Part shown: one piece after another, positions 1 through 10,919 of the stretch
Numbering within the stretch: the first letter of the stretch is position 1
How the letters are laid out: every line of letters starts with the position of its first letter
Source of the DNA: Spongilla lacustris
Taxonomy: Eukaryota; Porifera; Demospongiae; Spongillida; Spongillidae
NCBI GenBank assembly: GCA_949361645.1
Contig: OX442432.1
Coordinates: 2,944,598-3,008,597, forward strand
DNA: 64,000 nt
Reading direction: 5' to 3'
The notes under the pieces: generated by a model
What the model was told of the DNA's origin: nothing
The model's input: only the letters and a program-made list of their open reading frames with translations
Database searches by the model: none
Made by a program: the position numbers and the translations under genes

Positions 1-686
1 AATCATTGGCTTTGGACTTGCTAATTCTTTAGCAACGACATTAATTAAAAACTTATTCATCATACCACACACATACACACATACAGTTCAATCACATACA
101 CACATACACTCACACACACATTGACATATCACATGCAGACACATACATCCAATTGAATTGCCTTACACAGAATGATAATGATGCATGCATGCACAGCGAA
201 TATGAATAACAATGCAGCTAGAATTAAATGTCAGTGATATTGGTTTGGGACACCTGTGAATGTTAAAACATAATACAAATTAAAATTCAATGCCACTTAC
301 AGGGGCAGGTGTTCAATCCCATGTGCTGATATGCAAGTTACACCCTAATTGAATAAGATGTGGCTACACAAAGCGATATTACTTACCAGAAACTTGCATC
401 GTGGCGTGCCCCCCGCAATGGGGGCACGGGCTATGTAGTACAAATACTCCAGATGTTCTTCACAAAATGATGTTTTCTTGACCAACACATTTTATGTGGA
501 GTGATAGTCTGGTCGGTGAACATCTGTGTATTCGTGGTGACTTGTTGCCACCCTATGAGAGTTCTCATTCTGATTGATGTGGTTACATTATCCCATCATA
601 CATACGTAACAAGCAGAACACTCACCCAATCCATCACAACCAAGTTCATACGCATTTAGTCACACATTGACACACATTAATATTCC

Positions 687-778
687 CATCACATACACAG
701 ACATACACACACGCATACACACATACACACACGCATACACACATACACTTACACATGCACATGGACACACACACACTA
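687..778. repeat. CA-rich microsatellite
   Basis: Imperfect tandem CACA/CATACACA tract. It lies just downstream (on the minus strand) of an exon-like segment of the Kolobok-like remnant, so it would be intronic or 3' flank. A similar CACATACA-rich tract lies at about 65-125. Any open frame across it is low-complexity and not a gene. Confidence 0.7.
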
Positions 779-792
779 TGTAAACACACACC

Positions 793-2138
793 TGAAGGTG
801 CTTGCTGATGTTCGTAATCATTGCACGCTGACAGCCAGGATTGCCACCACAGTTCCTCATGCACCAATACAAGTGCACCTTGGTGCTTTGTGCTGAATAG
901 CCTGATATTCCATTTAAAATTAATATGTCCAGAAATACATACCCTTATTAGAAGTTCAGTGAACCATGTCCAATCTCTTGTACGAACCATACCAGCACAG
1001 ATCTTACGTAACTTTTTGCCACATTCTTAGTGCCTGCAATAACTCACTTGTGGCAAGACTATCTTAGTGCACTCCACCTCCCTGGTCTGACCAACTCTGT
1101 GCTGTTGTCTGGAAAGAGTGGAACTTCCAACAATGTGTACTGAAATGGACAATATGGTTTGCAAGTGATAGATGTGGGCATTTAGAACCTATGAGCATAC
1201 CTTCCAGCCAGACAAGGTACAGTTGAGTGCTATGCATTGGATGCATCAGTTATAAACATAGACACATCAAATTAAAAAAACTGCTGCACAACTCTAACCT
1301 CTCCACTTGTAGCGTAGTGAGGGCTTGCTTTCACACATTCAATAGCAGCCTCCATGGTCTCTTCTGCTGCATATTCTACCACTTGCTGGTACAGTTTGTC
1401 CACATTAACTGGATGACAATGGATTATATATACCTCAGGCCCTACCTGAGCGGATGTATTGCTGCTTCACTACACCCATACCAGCAAATACAGAGAAAGT
1501 CATGTACTGTTGAGGTAACATGCCAGCACAGGTGAAAGCATGGACCAGTCTGAATAAGAATAACATCTATTACTAAATCCAAATAGTTCTCTTACTTCTG
1601 ATTAGCAAGGTAGTGACCAGACAGCACCCTGCAACTTACCCAGACACATGACTGCGTGCAGTGTGGGCAAACAAAGTTGACCCTAGCAAGTAGTCAAGCA
1701 GTTATAACTTGCAGAGACTTGCATACAGTAGTCATACCTTTATGAAAGATGCTATAGTCCGAGATGAGTTTGAAACATAGCCACACTGCTTGACAAGTCC
1801 CGAACAAAAACTCGTGAAGGACTTACGCTCAACCAAATTCCATATATCCAGATGTATATATCTAACCAACTAACCTGCAAAATCCAACATCATTTCTTTC
1901 CGAGAAAAGGGTGTCCTACTAGTGATACTTAAAGCCTGAAGACTCTTGGGTTGCGTCGATATACAGTCCAGCAACGCATTTAACACGATGATAGTGGAGT
2001 TCCGCTCGCAACCAGGTGCAAGTAGTTGTCTCGCTTCTTCAAATCTACATACAAAAGTTTCCTTTTCCTCTCCTTTTCCTCCAAATGCAGTCTATGCCTA
2101 GAGTACGTATCTTCTGGCGAAGAGTTCAAGGTCGCCAT
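793..2138 (-). pseudogene. Kolobok-like transposase remnant (tentative), multi-exon
   Basis: Several exon-like segments read in order on the minus strand. An ATG at 2138 opens MATLNSSPEDTYSRH. A segment at about 2060-1875 contains LLAPGCERNSTIIVLNALLD but is in a different frame, which needs a frameshift or unseen intron. Then come SFTSFCSGLVKQCGYVSNSS (about 1818-1742, followed by gtatga), CPHCTQSCVW, YMTFSVFAGMGVVKQQYIRS and DKLYQQVVEYAAEETMEAAI. The last segments are KICAGMVRTRDWTWFTELL and LYWCMRNCGGNPGCQRAM (about 902-793, followed by gtgtgt). The final Trp/Cys-rich motif with a following His resembles, from general family knowledge, the C-terminus of Kolobok-type DDE transposases. No central catalytic block is visible between about 1310 and 1100. 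It could instead be an unrecognised host gene. Confidence 0.35.
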
Positions 2139-2259
2139 TATATACGAACCAACAGTTTGTTATTAACTTCAGACAGTGCAACAATTATTGCGTGGTATGA
2201 TATCCAATTTATGTGTGAGGAACTCATGTACCCTCTTGTTGACAAGCCTCTATGAAAAA

Positions 2260-3025
2260 TATGGAGCCACCATTTAAATTTAAAACAGCCACACATCCGG
2301 TTGAAATTTTTTGGTACGTCAAATCCTTCTTAAAGTCATATGACTTAAGGATTAACTAGTTGATGGGAATCTCCAAATCTCCTTTTCAGTTTACACCTTG
2401 TGATTACACAAAGTCAGGGATAGACGAGCAATAGCCACTGCAACAGAATGTTCCAACACAGTGTGTAGATAGTTAAATTTGTCCCCACCTGATAGGGCAT
2501 GATTGAAATGAATTGAGGATTCAAATGATTCCTAGTGTGGAACCCAGTTTGTCTGATCTTATTTATTTCAAGGTCAGTTTTGGGAGCCTAACCTTAGGGC
2601 TACTTGGTACAGATAAACTATATCAACTTGAATAGTGAGTGTTGATAGAACCACTTCCATTGGTGACTTGCTTCTACATGTGTCATGTGCAGTTTGTTAA
2701 CCATAACCTGACCTGTTTGGTTGACGTTCAGAGCAGGTTATGTGTATCTTAGCTAACTCATTGTTGATATTGTCGTGTTTCTGAACCCAACACGTAGGAT
2801 TAACAAATTGATAGAATCGCGGCAGCAACGAACACACACGAACAGAGCACAAACACAATGCACACCAAGAACTATAAGACTGACTGACGACACGTGTTCG
2901 AAAGCACATTATAAGGGAAAAGGTCAATGGAATGTTCTGGAAGGTTCAAAGTACACAGGCTATGAATACACTTATTTAAGTAACCACAACACCTTCCTGC
3001 CAGCCTTGGGGTTCCCAAGGCTCAA
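2260..3025. other. intergenic, no feature recognised
   Basis: AT-rich sequence between the Kolobok-like remnant and a gypsy integrase fragment. Open frames are short and none resembles a known family. I see no RNA gene or clear repeat. Confidence 0.5.
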
Positions 3026-3028
3026 GCT

Positions 3029-4199
3029 TCACTTGTGACATCTCGCTGATTTTCTGGGATTCTCCGACCATGCTCTAGGCCAGTTGGCAGGCGGGGGTTC
3101 CTCGTAGATTTCTTTGGAAGACCTTGAGGCACAAAAGGAATCTGATGTTCTGGGGTAGCTGCCTTGGCTCCCTCTTCTGACTGGGCTGTATCCTGAGGAC
3201 TGTTTAGCTGTTTCCAGTGTGGATAAGGATGTTGGAGGTTCTCCAGGATCGGCATTATCGTGAGCACCCCATGAGCTGTTCGATATGACGTCGCCACGTA
3301 CCCCTTTTGGGAAAACTCGAACATTCACACTGCGGGTCCCGTGACAACTGCTGGAACCCATCTAGGATCCTTGTCCCGCCTTGGACCACAATACAGCGCA
3401 TAACATGGGGTTCCAACATTGAAAATGTGATGAAGTGTTGCCTGCTGGTCACTGATTTCCTCCGCCTGTGATTTGGTGGCCTTTCTGGCTTGCCGTCCTT
3501 GAAAGATATGTGCAGGTGACGGAAGATGTCAATCTTGCTCCTTATTTGGCGACCATTGAGGAACTCACTTGGAGAATATCCTACTGCCAGAGGAGTCCGA
3601 CGGTACTGCATGAGAAACTCTCGCAATGCAGTCTTTGGTGGGAGTGAGGACTTCACAAGAGCTTGTTTGAAGGTCTGTATAAGACACTCCACTGCTCCAT
3701 TTGTGGCTGGGTGGTAGGGTGCACCTGTTAGGTGAATAATACCACTTTCCCGACACCGTGCTTGAAACTCCTCCGAAGAGAATGTTGTAGCATTGTCTGA
3801 GACAATTGTGTGTGGGTACCCAAAATGAGCAAAGTCCTGCTCCAGCAGGTCTGTGGTGGCTTTGGTCAATGTTGAAGTAGTAGGATGGATACACGGTTAT
3901 TTGGAATAAGCATCCACCAGTACCAACCAGTTGGTCCCCAGAAAATTAATCGCGTGATCCACTTGGGTTCGGCTCCACGGTTTTTCCGGTAGCATCCATG
4001 GGTGATTAGCAGGTTTTGCTGGTTTGTTTTGGTGTTCTGCACAGGTTTGGCATCGATGACATTGGTTGGTGATGTTATCTATCCGGGGCCAGTACACTGC
4101 TGTGTGGGCCAGCTGTTTCATGCGCTGTATTCCCAAATGACCTAAATGAAGGAGTTCCAGCTGGGTGGAATAACAACTCTTGTCCCATGAAGGAGGCAC
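3029..4199 (-). mobile_element. Ty3/gypsy integrase fragment (decayed)
   Basis: The minus strand encodes a retroelement integrase. An N-terminal zinc-binding H-H-C-C module (GHLGIQRMKQLAHTAVYWPR followed by CHRCQTC) lies at about 4150-4030. The catalytic core follows, with Asp in TQVDHAINF, Asp in IVSDNATTF and Glu in NGAVECLIQTF, the D,D(35)E pattern. Reading continues in one frame from 4199 to 3255 except for an in-frame TAA at 3897-3899, placed where the family has a Tyr after YSK. Downstream (3255-3029) the C-terminal part is in other frames. No LTR, RT or RNase H is adjacent, so this is an isolated, inactivated fragment. The shape is typical of Ty3/gypsy Pol; the lineage is not resolved. 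Confidence 0.85.
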
Positions 4200-4518
4200 C
4201 CATGCAATATAGACAGTGAGACTGAAAGCTTCCTGAACTGTTCATAGAGTAGTACAAACTTAGTTGAACACTGCAACATAATAAATCACTTACTACTAGT
4301 AACTGCGTATGCAACTGAAATAAATAAAATTATAACAGTAGCATACAAATATTACAATTGGCTTACTTTTAATTCTAAAAGTACAACCCCGCTGGGGGAA
4401 TATACTGTAATTTCTTTCGCTGCAATAACCTGAGGTAAAATACGCATGCAACATATCTCATGACGTACAGAGGACATGGTATATCATATTTCTTACACGT
4501 GTGGGGGGGCGGCGGGGG

Positions 4519-4812
4519 GATTCTTGTCCTTGAGGTGGGGTTCTCACAGTTTGAGGTAGGGTTCTCACAGTTTGAGGTGGGGTTCTCACAGTTTGAGGTG
4601 GGGTGGTTCTCACAGTTTGAGGTGGGGTTCTCACAGTTTGAGGTGGGGTGGTTCTCACAGTTTGAGGTGGGGTTCTCACAGTTTGAGGTGGGGTGGTTCT
4701 CACAGTTTGAGGTGGGGTGGTTCTCACAGTTTAAGGTGGGGTGGTTCTCACAGTTTGAGGTGGGGTGGTTCTCACAGTTTGAGGTGGGGTTCTCACAGTT
4801 TGAGGTGGGGTG
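4519..4812. repeat. 21/24-bp minisatellite
   Basis: About 13 head-to-tail copies of TTCTCACAGTTTGAGGTGGGG, some carrying an extra TGG, giving 21- and 24-bp units in irregular alternation. Because both lengths are multiples of three, long open frames run through on both strands (FSQFEVG or TVRTPPQ units). These have no supporting context and I treat them as repeat artefacts. Confidence 0.9.
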
Positions 4813-5035
4813 GGAAACGTCAGATTTGCCTTATTATAACTCACCTCGGGGTACTGAAGACGACATTTAAACTAGCACACGTATTCACTTGCATAGAATA
4901 TGCAAACGAACGTACGCGTTTTGTAATAAATGGAAAAAATTAAGCTTAGAATCCGGAACAAACAGGAAGTTCAGTTCGAACGTTATTAGGGGGCGTCCCC
5001 AAAGAGCCTGTGTAACGACCTTGGTTAGCACAACA

Positions 5036-5050
5036 ATAGACCTTATTCGA
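5036..5050 (+). repeat. left terminal inverted repeat of the two-gene transposon
   Basis: ATAGACCTTATTCGA, followed by A. Perfect inverse match to 9070-9084. It lies 80 bp upstream of the nuclease gene start codon. Confidence 0.8.
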
Positions 5051-5129
5051 AGAAACATGAATGTAATTATCTGGTTGTGTGCATGTGATCTTAATGTAAT
5101 TCATCGTTCCCATCCAATGTATTGGAGGA

Positions 5130-7142
5130 ATGGCGTCAAACCCTATAGATGGATTGCATTTGCAGGAGCAAACGTTAGTGACGGAATCTGATTTTTTTAA
5201 GCAACTTGACGTCCGAGGCAAACATAGGTACCACGAGAAGCTCCAAATCCTTGGTTTGTGCAGCGATCCGTATGCTACTACGTCTAAGAACTGGGAATCT
5301 GATCCCAATTTGTGGCCTAACGTGGAGTACCCAGACATTTTTAATTACTTAATCGATTCTCTTAGCCCTCACACTAAAGAATCACTCAAAGCTTACAAGA
5401 GCACCAAGGCCTGGGCATACTTTACAGCTGGGTATGTCACCAATGTAGGTTTGATGAAGATTAATGCAGAGTCCTGTCTACTTCGTGCTAAGGTGAGTAA
5501 AAATAAAACACAACTGGCACTGATAGGTATAATTTTAGGTTAAACACAGTCAGGCAAGAAGTGCACCTCCCTTGTGCCCATGGGTTGGTTTGAACTACAG
5601 TGGTTCAATCATATGTGCACATTGTAACTGCATGGCAGGAGCTGGAGAGGCATGCTCACACATTGCTGCCTTGTTATATGCTGTTATGGCTAAAGCAAGA
5701 ATACAAAGTGAAACTGTCTGCACTTCACTGCCTTGCAGTTGGCTTCAGCCTTCACTTAGGACAGAGGTATTGATACTGCATATATTTTTTTCCAGGTTTT
5801 TATATTCTTTTCATATTCTCCACAATGCAGTCACAATATGCTACTGTGAGGGACATTGTGTTTTCAAATCCCAGCTGTGATGCTTCTCCTAGATCCGGAT
5901 CATCAAAACAGCGTAAAGCCCATCCTAAAAGCACCTCATACAGTCTAGATATTGAAAAGAGAAAGGAGGAGTTTTTCAAAAAGCTAGCTGAGGTTAATCC
6001 TACAGGTATACTGTCTTTGTTGCCTGGATACTCTTCAGCTTTTGACCCAATAAGACACATGGAGTCCCCTTTTAACAGCTCTTTATAGGCCTGAGTTTTT
6101 TAACATGTCCTATAATGAGTTAGTTGCAGAGAGCAAAAAAAATTTCAATTCGCTTTCAGTGACTGCAGAGCAGATGACACACTTGGAACTTATAACTCGA
6201 AACCAATCCAAGTGTACTGCCTGGTATGAGTATAGATCTGGAAGAGTGACAGCCTCAAAAATGAAGTCAGCTGCTTCCACGAATGCTTCAAATCCATCTG
6301 TATCATTAATAAATTCAATTTGCTACCCTCATAAATTTAAGTTCCAAACTGCTGCAACTAGGTGTGTGGTTTTATGACATTCAATAACTGTTTTACTTAC
6401 ACCATTACTTTCTGTTACATGCAGCTGGGGCATTGCACATGAATTGGATGCAAGATTGACATATGAGAAGACTGCTTCTCTGCAACATGAGAACCTTCAT
6501 GTGGAACTGACTGGCCTACACATCCATCCATCATATCCTCATTTGGGAGCATCACCTGACGGAATTGTGCAATGCAACTGCTGTACAAAAGGAGTCTTAG
6601 AAATAAAATGCCCCTACAATGCAAGGGAATACATCATATCTGATGCTGTAAAAGAGAATTTAATTGATTGTCTAGAAAAATCACCACGTGGATTCTCTCT
6701 CAAACATTCCCATTCGTATTACTATCAGGTACAGACTCAAATCTTCATATGTGAAGCAACATATGCTGATTTTGTTGTCTGGACAACCAAAGATTGTTTC
6801 ATTGAAAGGATCGTTCCTGAATACGACTTCTTCATTGAAATAGTTGAAAAGGTTACTGACCTGTATTGCAATGGTGTCTTACCCGAATTAATTGGAAAAT
6901 GTTGGAGCAAAAGAAATGTTTTGGAAGACAGTCCAACATGCTCATCACAAGCACCAATCACAATTCAGGAACCATGTACATGGTGCTTCTGTCAACTTGA
7001 AGATGATGAAGTATCCTCGGATCTTATTGGCTGTGACAATCCTCAGTGCCCAATTCAATGGTATCACATTGCTTGTCTACAGTTAGATTATGTTCCAAGG
7101 GGCAAGTGGTACTGCCCTGATTGTAAACCACAGTTTAAATGA
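5130..7142 (+). pseudogene. SWIM zinc finger-YqaJ nuclease-PHD finger protein of the transposon (one frameshift)
   Basis: Four exons with 61-64-bp introns: 5130-5492, 5554-5766, 5831-6361 and 6425-7142, all GT-AG and phase-consistent, about 608 codons. The start ATG sits in GGAATGGCG. Exon 2 carries a SWIM-type zinc finger (CAHCNC...CSH). Exons 3-4 carry a YqaJ/lambda-exonuclease-like domain: WYEYRSGRVTASKM, then ASPDGIV and LEIKCP, the PD-(D/E)xK catalytic Asp, Glu and Lys, and YYQVQTQIFI. The last ~50 residues are a PHD finger (CFC, IGCDNPQC, WYHIAC, CPDC) close to the ING type. A single-base frame change near 6062 (between HM and SPLLTALYRPEF) breaks the protein, so it is probably dead in this copy. 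The likely role is an accessory nuclease for transposition; the exact function in the family is not established here. Confidence 0.8.
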
Positions 7143-7210
7143 ACAAAGTTAAAGTTGTAATTTGTGTTTATGGTATTACATGTCAGTTGTAAATGTTATA
7201 TTGTGTGTAG

Positions 7211-8966
7211 TCAAATGTGTGCATGGGTAAGAGGAACAACTGATGTGCAAGCATTGCAGAGAGCTGCACAGACTGTAAAAATGCAATCAATGAAAGTTTT
7301 GTCATCGGTGGGTGTCTTCTCATTAAGCATGCTGATTGGAATAACACCTTCAAGAAGCTGAAATTTCTTTTTCATCTGACCAATTACCCGCTCAAAATGT
7401 ATCCTAACATGGGATATTTCTCGTGCAGAATCCACTTCACTGCGAGATAATTGCTTCTTCCCTTTCGTAAATGGAGGACAGCACAACTTAGCACAATAGA
7501 GGCTTACACTATCTTCTATTGTAAAACCTCTATCAGCAAGAACAATATCACCATGTTCTAGTTTATCAAGAACACCACTATGTTCTGTAATGTATTTATC
7601 AGAAGCTCGCCCTCCCCATGCTTCAGATATAAAGGAGATTGTTCCTTGAGGAGTTACAGCAATTAGTACTTTGATTGTGTTGTGGTGTTTATATTCACTC
7701 CGTGTATGTGACCTTGCCTGCAGGTTTGAGGGACGTTCATTGAATATTTCAGTGCAATCCAGAATGCAGATACAGTTTTTTTAAAACGTTCTGAACACCA
7801 TTGGCATACTGGTCATCATTTGTTCCCTGGATGGCCAGTGAATCAGGAAACTGAGTTGTTCTGCCATGGTATAAATCCATTTCCTAAACACATTAGAAAC
7901 AGTTGATTGTGACACACAAAATCTGTATGCTAGGTCCTGTTCTTCAAGGTTTAACCTAAGCTTCATCAAAACCAACAATACCTCTTGGAAAGGACTCAGT
8001 TTGCCCATCAAAGGTATTCCGTACGATACAAACTTAACTATAACGTCGAGCATTGAAAACGTAGGGAGCCCAGTGTAAAAATTGACTTTTTTGTCGTCAT
8101 CCTTCAAATCCTGTTCTGAAAATGGTCCTAAACATGCCTGAAGCTTAAGCTTATCGACCCTTAGGTTTACGCAGCCATAGCATTCATCCATTTCCTCTGT
8201 CTGAACACCAACATGTATCATTACTGGCCGATATTCCACATCTGCTTGGACCATCACGCTGACTTGTGTCATAGGTTTAACTGGAACTGTGTTGTCATCC
8301 ATCAAAATCTGTACTAGGACTGCATTGTCACTAACCAAAGGCATCACTTGAATACATTTGTCGTGTCGTTCTGTGACAGGATTAACTTCAAGATGTACTT
8401 GCACTTCCACGTCGTTCACTGATGGTTTCACGTGATGTGAAACGTCATCCACCATTGATGTTTGTTGGGCTGCAATGGCATCTGCTTGCAGTGCTACAAA
8501 AAATAGTTCAAACAAGGCATAGGATATAAGTTTTATTTAACATATAATGCGTATACATTTACGCACAATTTTTCGCTTTTTCCATGGCAATAGATGCGCC
8601 ACGTTTACATTTTGTTTCTGTGGTCTGTAGGTATCTCTCCAGTTTTATTTTGAGCTTTTCCTTATGTCTACAATCCACATGATCAAAAATGCTCGGAGCA
8701 AAGTCAGGATGCAGTGGATCGAGACTAAAATGACCTAGTAACGAACAAGAGTGTGATTAGGCATCTTTTATTCGCATAAAAGTGCTACCTGATATGAAAT
8801 GATCGCTGCAAAGCTAATGTGAGTCAGTTAGTACAAAGCCTTGCCAACGAATTGCAGAGATCCAGAGCATCCTACGACTACAATCCAGCGGGAACCGATA
8901 AAATTTGATCAGAGAGCCAGCATTCTTTTTGTTTCTACAACCCGGAGCGCAGCAACTCAATACCAT
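7211..8966 (-). pseudogene. THAP-domain DDE_Tnp_4 transposase (two in-frame stops)
   Basis: Three exons on the minus strand: 8966-8789, 8734-about 8567 and 8493-7211, 542 codons when read through. Exon 1 starts MVLSCCAPGCRNKKNAGSL and with exon 2 forms a C2CH THAP DNA-binding finger (CAPGC ... LCSDHFISG, then HFSLDPLHPDFAPSIF). Exon 3 contains a helix-turn-helix (DLAYRFCVSQSTVSNVFRKW) and a DDE_Tnp_4 core: Asp in ILDCTEIF (codon 361), Asp in VLADRGF (436) and Glu in RIHFERVIG (483). Two nonsense codons interrupt it, TAG at 8814-8816 inside the THAP finger and TAA at 7781-7783 just before the first catalytic Asp. No frameshift was found. The exon 2 donor was chosen for phase (GTGCGT). It ends 69 bp from the stop of the convergent nuclease gene. 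Confidence 0.82.
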
Positions 8967-9069
8967 CGTCTTAGTCAATTCCTCCAATACATTGAACTAG
9001 TGCAACGTCACGTGGATATAATTAAATTCATTAGGACATATACGTGATAGCAATGGAATTCATCTTTTA

Positions 9070-9084
9070 TCGAATAAGGTCTAT
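9070..9084 (-). repeat. right terminal inverted repeat of the two-gene transposon
   Basis: TCGAATAAGGTCTAT, exact inverse complement of 5036-5050. It lies about 100 bp upstream of the transposase start codon. Confidence 0.8.
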
Positions 9085-9442
9085 AGATATAATCACAGAA
9101 AAAGACAAAAGACCCAGTAGTACAACACACATACACTTAAATAGTCAATTCCTAGAAAGTTCGAGATCTACATGTATTTCATGCGCAAGCGCATTAGCAG
9201 CGACAGCCAAGATTATTGGAGCCTCCTGTTACACTGCTCCCTCTTCTGAAAGGTTGGGACTCCAAAATATTAAGAGTACGGCACAGCTCCATAATAGTCC
9301 GGGGCATGACAATTACGCGAAGGGTACCGATTTTGATTTTGCATGGTCACCTCCTGTTGAGTAAGTTCTTCCTTTTGCATGGCCACCTCTTCTAGCGTAG
9401 GAACCTCCTGTTGTGGAAGTTCTCCATTCTGGACGTCACTCT

Positions 9443-9952
9443 CTAAGGCTTCATGCCCAACCTCATGGGCCTGCAGCTCTGGTACTCCTGCTGTCCTGGC
9501 TTTCTCATTTGTCCTCTATCCCTTGGCTGTATCTCCAGAACTTCATCATCATCGTCCACAATCCTCAAATCGGTACCCACATGAGGATACTCTTGCAGGA
9601 GAGGCAACTGTTTTTCTATTTCCTGTGGAGAGTGATCCTGCCCTGGGATTTCTGCTCGCATAGAGGGGCAGGGCTTCAAGCGATCAAAGTGGACCACCAA
9701 ACACTTGCGCTTATTTGGTCGTGTTTCTTGAATTCTATAGACCACTGTGGACAGTTTCTTCACAACTTTAAAAGGCCCAGTCCATGGACAGTGTAGTTTC
9801 CTCTTTGCTCCTTTAGGGATAACAGGGTTGTGCAGCCAGACTAAATCACCCACCTGATATTCATCCCCATGAACTCTTCTGTCATACAACTCCTTCTGTC
9901 GCTCCAGAGCAACACCCATGAATGCCTGTGGCTTGCTGTCATGACTACACAT
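9443..9952 (-). mobile_element. Ty3/gypsy integrase C-terminal fragment
   Basis: One open minus-strand frame of about 169 codons. It encodes the end of a gypsy Pol: ALERQKELYDRRVHG, then the beta-barrel GPY/F-type module YQVGDLVWLHNPVIPKG ... WTGPFKVVKKL ... HFDRLKPC, then an acidic tail (VDDDDEVLEIQPRDRGQ). The upstream integrase core is missing, because the frame runs directly into the 31-bp minisatellite at about 9940. No LTR was recognised downstream. Confidence 0.8.
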
Positions 9953-10915
9953 GGCTGTAGCTTGCTGTCATATGACTGCATGCGGATGTAGCTTGCTGTC
10001 ATATGACTACACATGCCTGTGGCTTGCTGTCATATGACTGCACATGCCTGTGGCTTGCTGTCATATGACTACAAATGGCTGTAGCTTGCTGTCATATGAC
10101 TGCACATGACTGTAGCTTGCTGTCATATGACTGCACATGCTTGTGGCTTGCTGTCATGTGACTACACATGGCTGTAGCTTGCTGTCACATGGTTGTGCTT
10201 GCTGTCATATGTCTGCACATGGCTGTGGCTTGCTGTCATATGACTACACATGACTGTAGCTTGCTGTCATATGACTGCACATGCTTGTGGCTTGCTGTCA
10301 TGTGACTACACATGGCTGTAGCTTGCTGTCACATGGTTGTGCTTGCTGTCATATGTCTGCACATGGCTGTGGCTTGCTGTCATATGACTACACATGGCTG
10401 TAGCTTGCTGTCATATGACTGCACATGCCTGTGGCTTGCTGTCATATGACTACACATGGCTGTAGCTTGCTGTCATATGACTGCACATGACTGTAGCTTG
10501 CTGTCATATGACTGCACATGCTTGTGGCTTGCTGTCATGTGACTACACATGGCTGTAGCTTGCTGTCACATGGTTGTGCTTGCTGTCATATGTCTGCACA
10601 TGGCTGTGGCTTGCTGTCATATGACTACACATGGCTGTAGCTTGCTGTCATATGACTGCACATGGCTGTGGCTTGCTGTCATGTGACTACACATGCCTGT
10701 GGCTTGCTGTCATGTGACTACACATGGCTGTGGCTTGCTGTCATATGACTGCACATGGCTGTAGCTTGCTGTCATATGACTGCACATGGCTGTAGCTTGC
10801 TGTCATATGACTGCACATGGCTGTGGCTTGCTGTCATATGACTATACACATGGCTGTAGCTTGCTGTTATATGACTGCACACATGGCTGTAGCTTGCTGT
10901 CATATGACTGCACAT
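9928..10915. repeat. 31-bp minisatellite with higher-order structure
   Basis: About 30 copies of a 31-bp unit, roughly TGGCTGTAGCTTGCTGTCATATGACTGCACA, with variants (CTGTGG, TCATGTG, ACTACACA). A longer block containing CACATGGTTGTGCTTGCTGTC recurs about 130-240 bp apart near 10190, 10330 and 10570, so higher-order units have amplified. The first units overlap the coding sequence of the gypsy integrase fragment (minus-strand codons for CSHDSKPQA), which shows where the unit came from. Confidence 0.9.
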
Positions 10916-10919
10916 GGCC

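Larger units (their letters stand above)
5036..9084. mobile_element. ISL2EU-like two-gene DNA transposon (4.05 kb)
   Basis: A 15-bp perfect terminal inverted repeat, ATAGACCTTATTCGA at 5036-5050 and its complement at 9070-9084, brackets two convergent genes. One is a SWIM/YqaJ/PHD protein (plus, 5130-7142) and the other a THAP-DDE_Tnp_4 transposase (minus, 8966-7211). The outermost bases AT...AT (or TA) would fit a 2-bp target duplication, but the palindromic ends make the exact boundary ambiguous. A DDE transposase with a THAP finger beside a YqaJ-type nuclease is the pattern I associate with ISL2EU (IS4EU). Both genes carry inactivating lesions (one frameshift; two nonsense codons), so the copy is probably non-autonomous now but otherwise full length. 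Confidence 0.8.

Noticed and set aside
4460..4943. Long repetitive open frames on both strands (FSQFEVG, TVRTPPQ units)
   Set aside because: They exist only because the minisatellite unit is a multiple of three; no start context, splice sites or conserved flank.
9928..10915. Regular 31-bp repeats resembling a CRISPR array
   Set aside because: Units are contiguous with no unique spacers, lie in a spliced animal-type genome, and derive from a gypsy integrase; this is a minisatellite.
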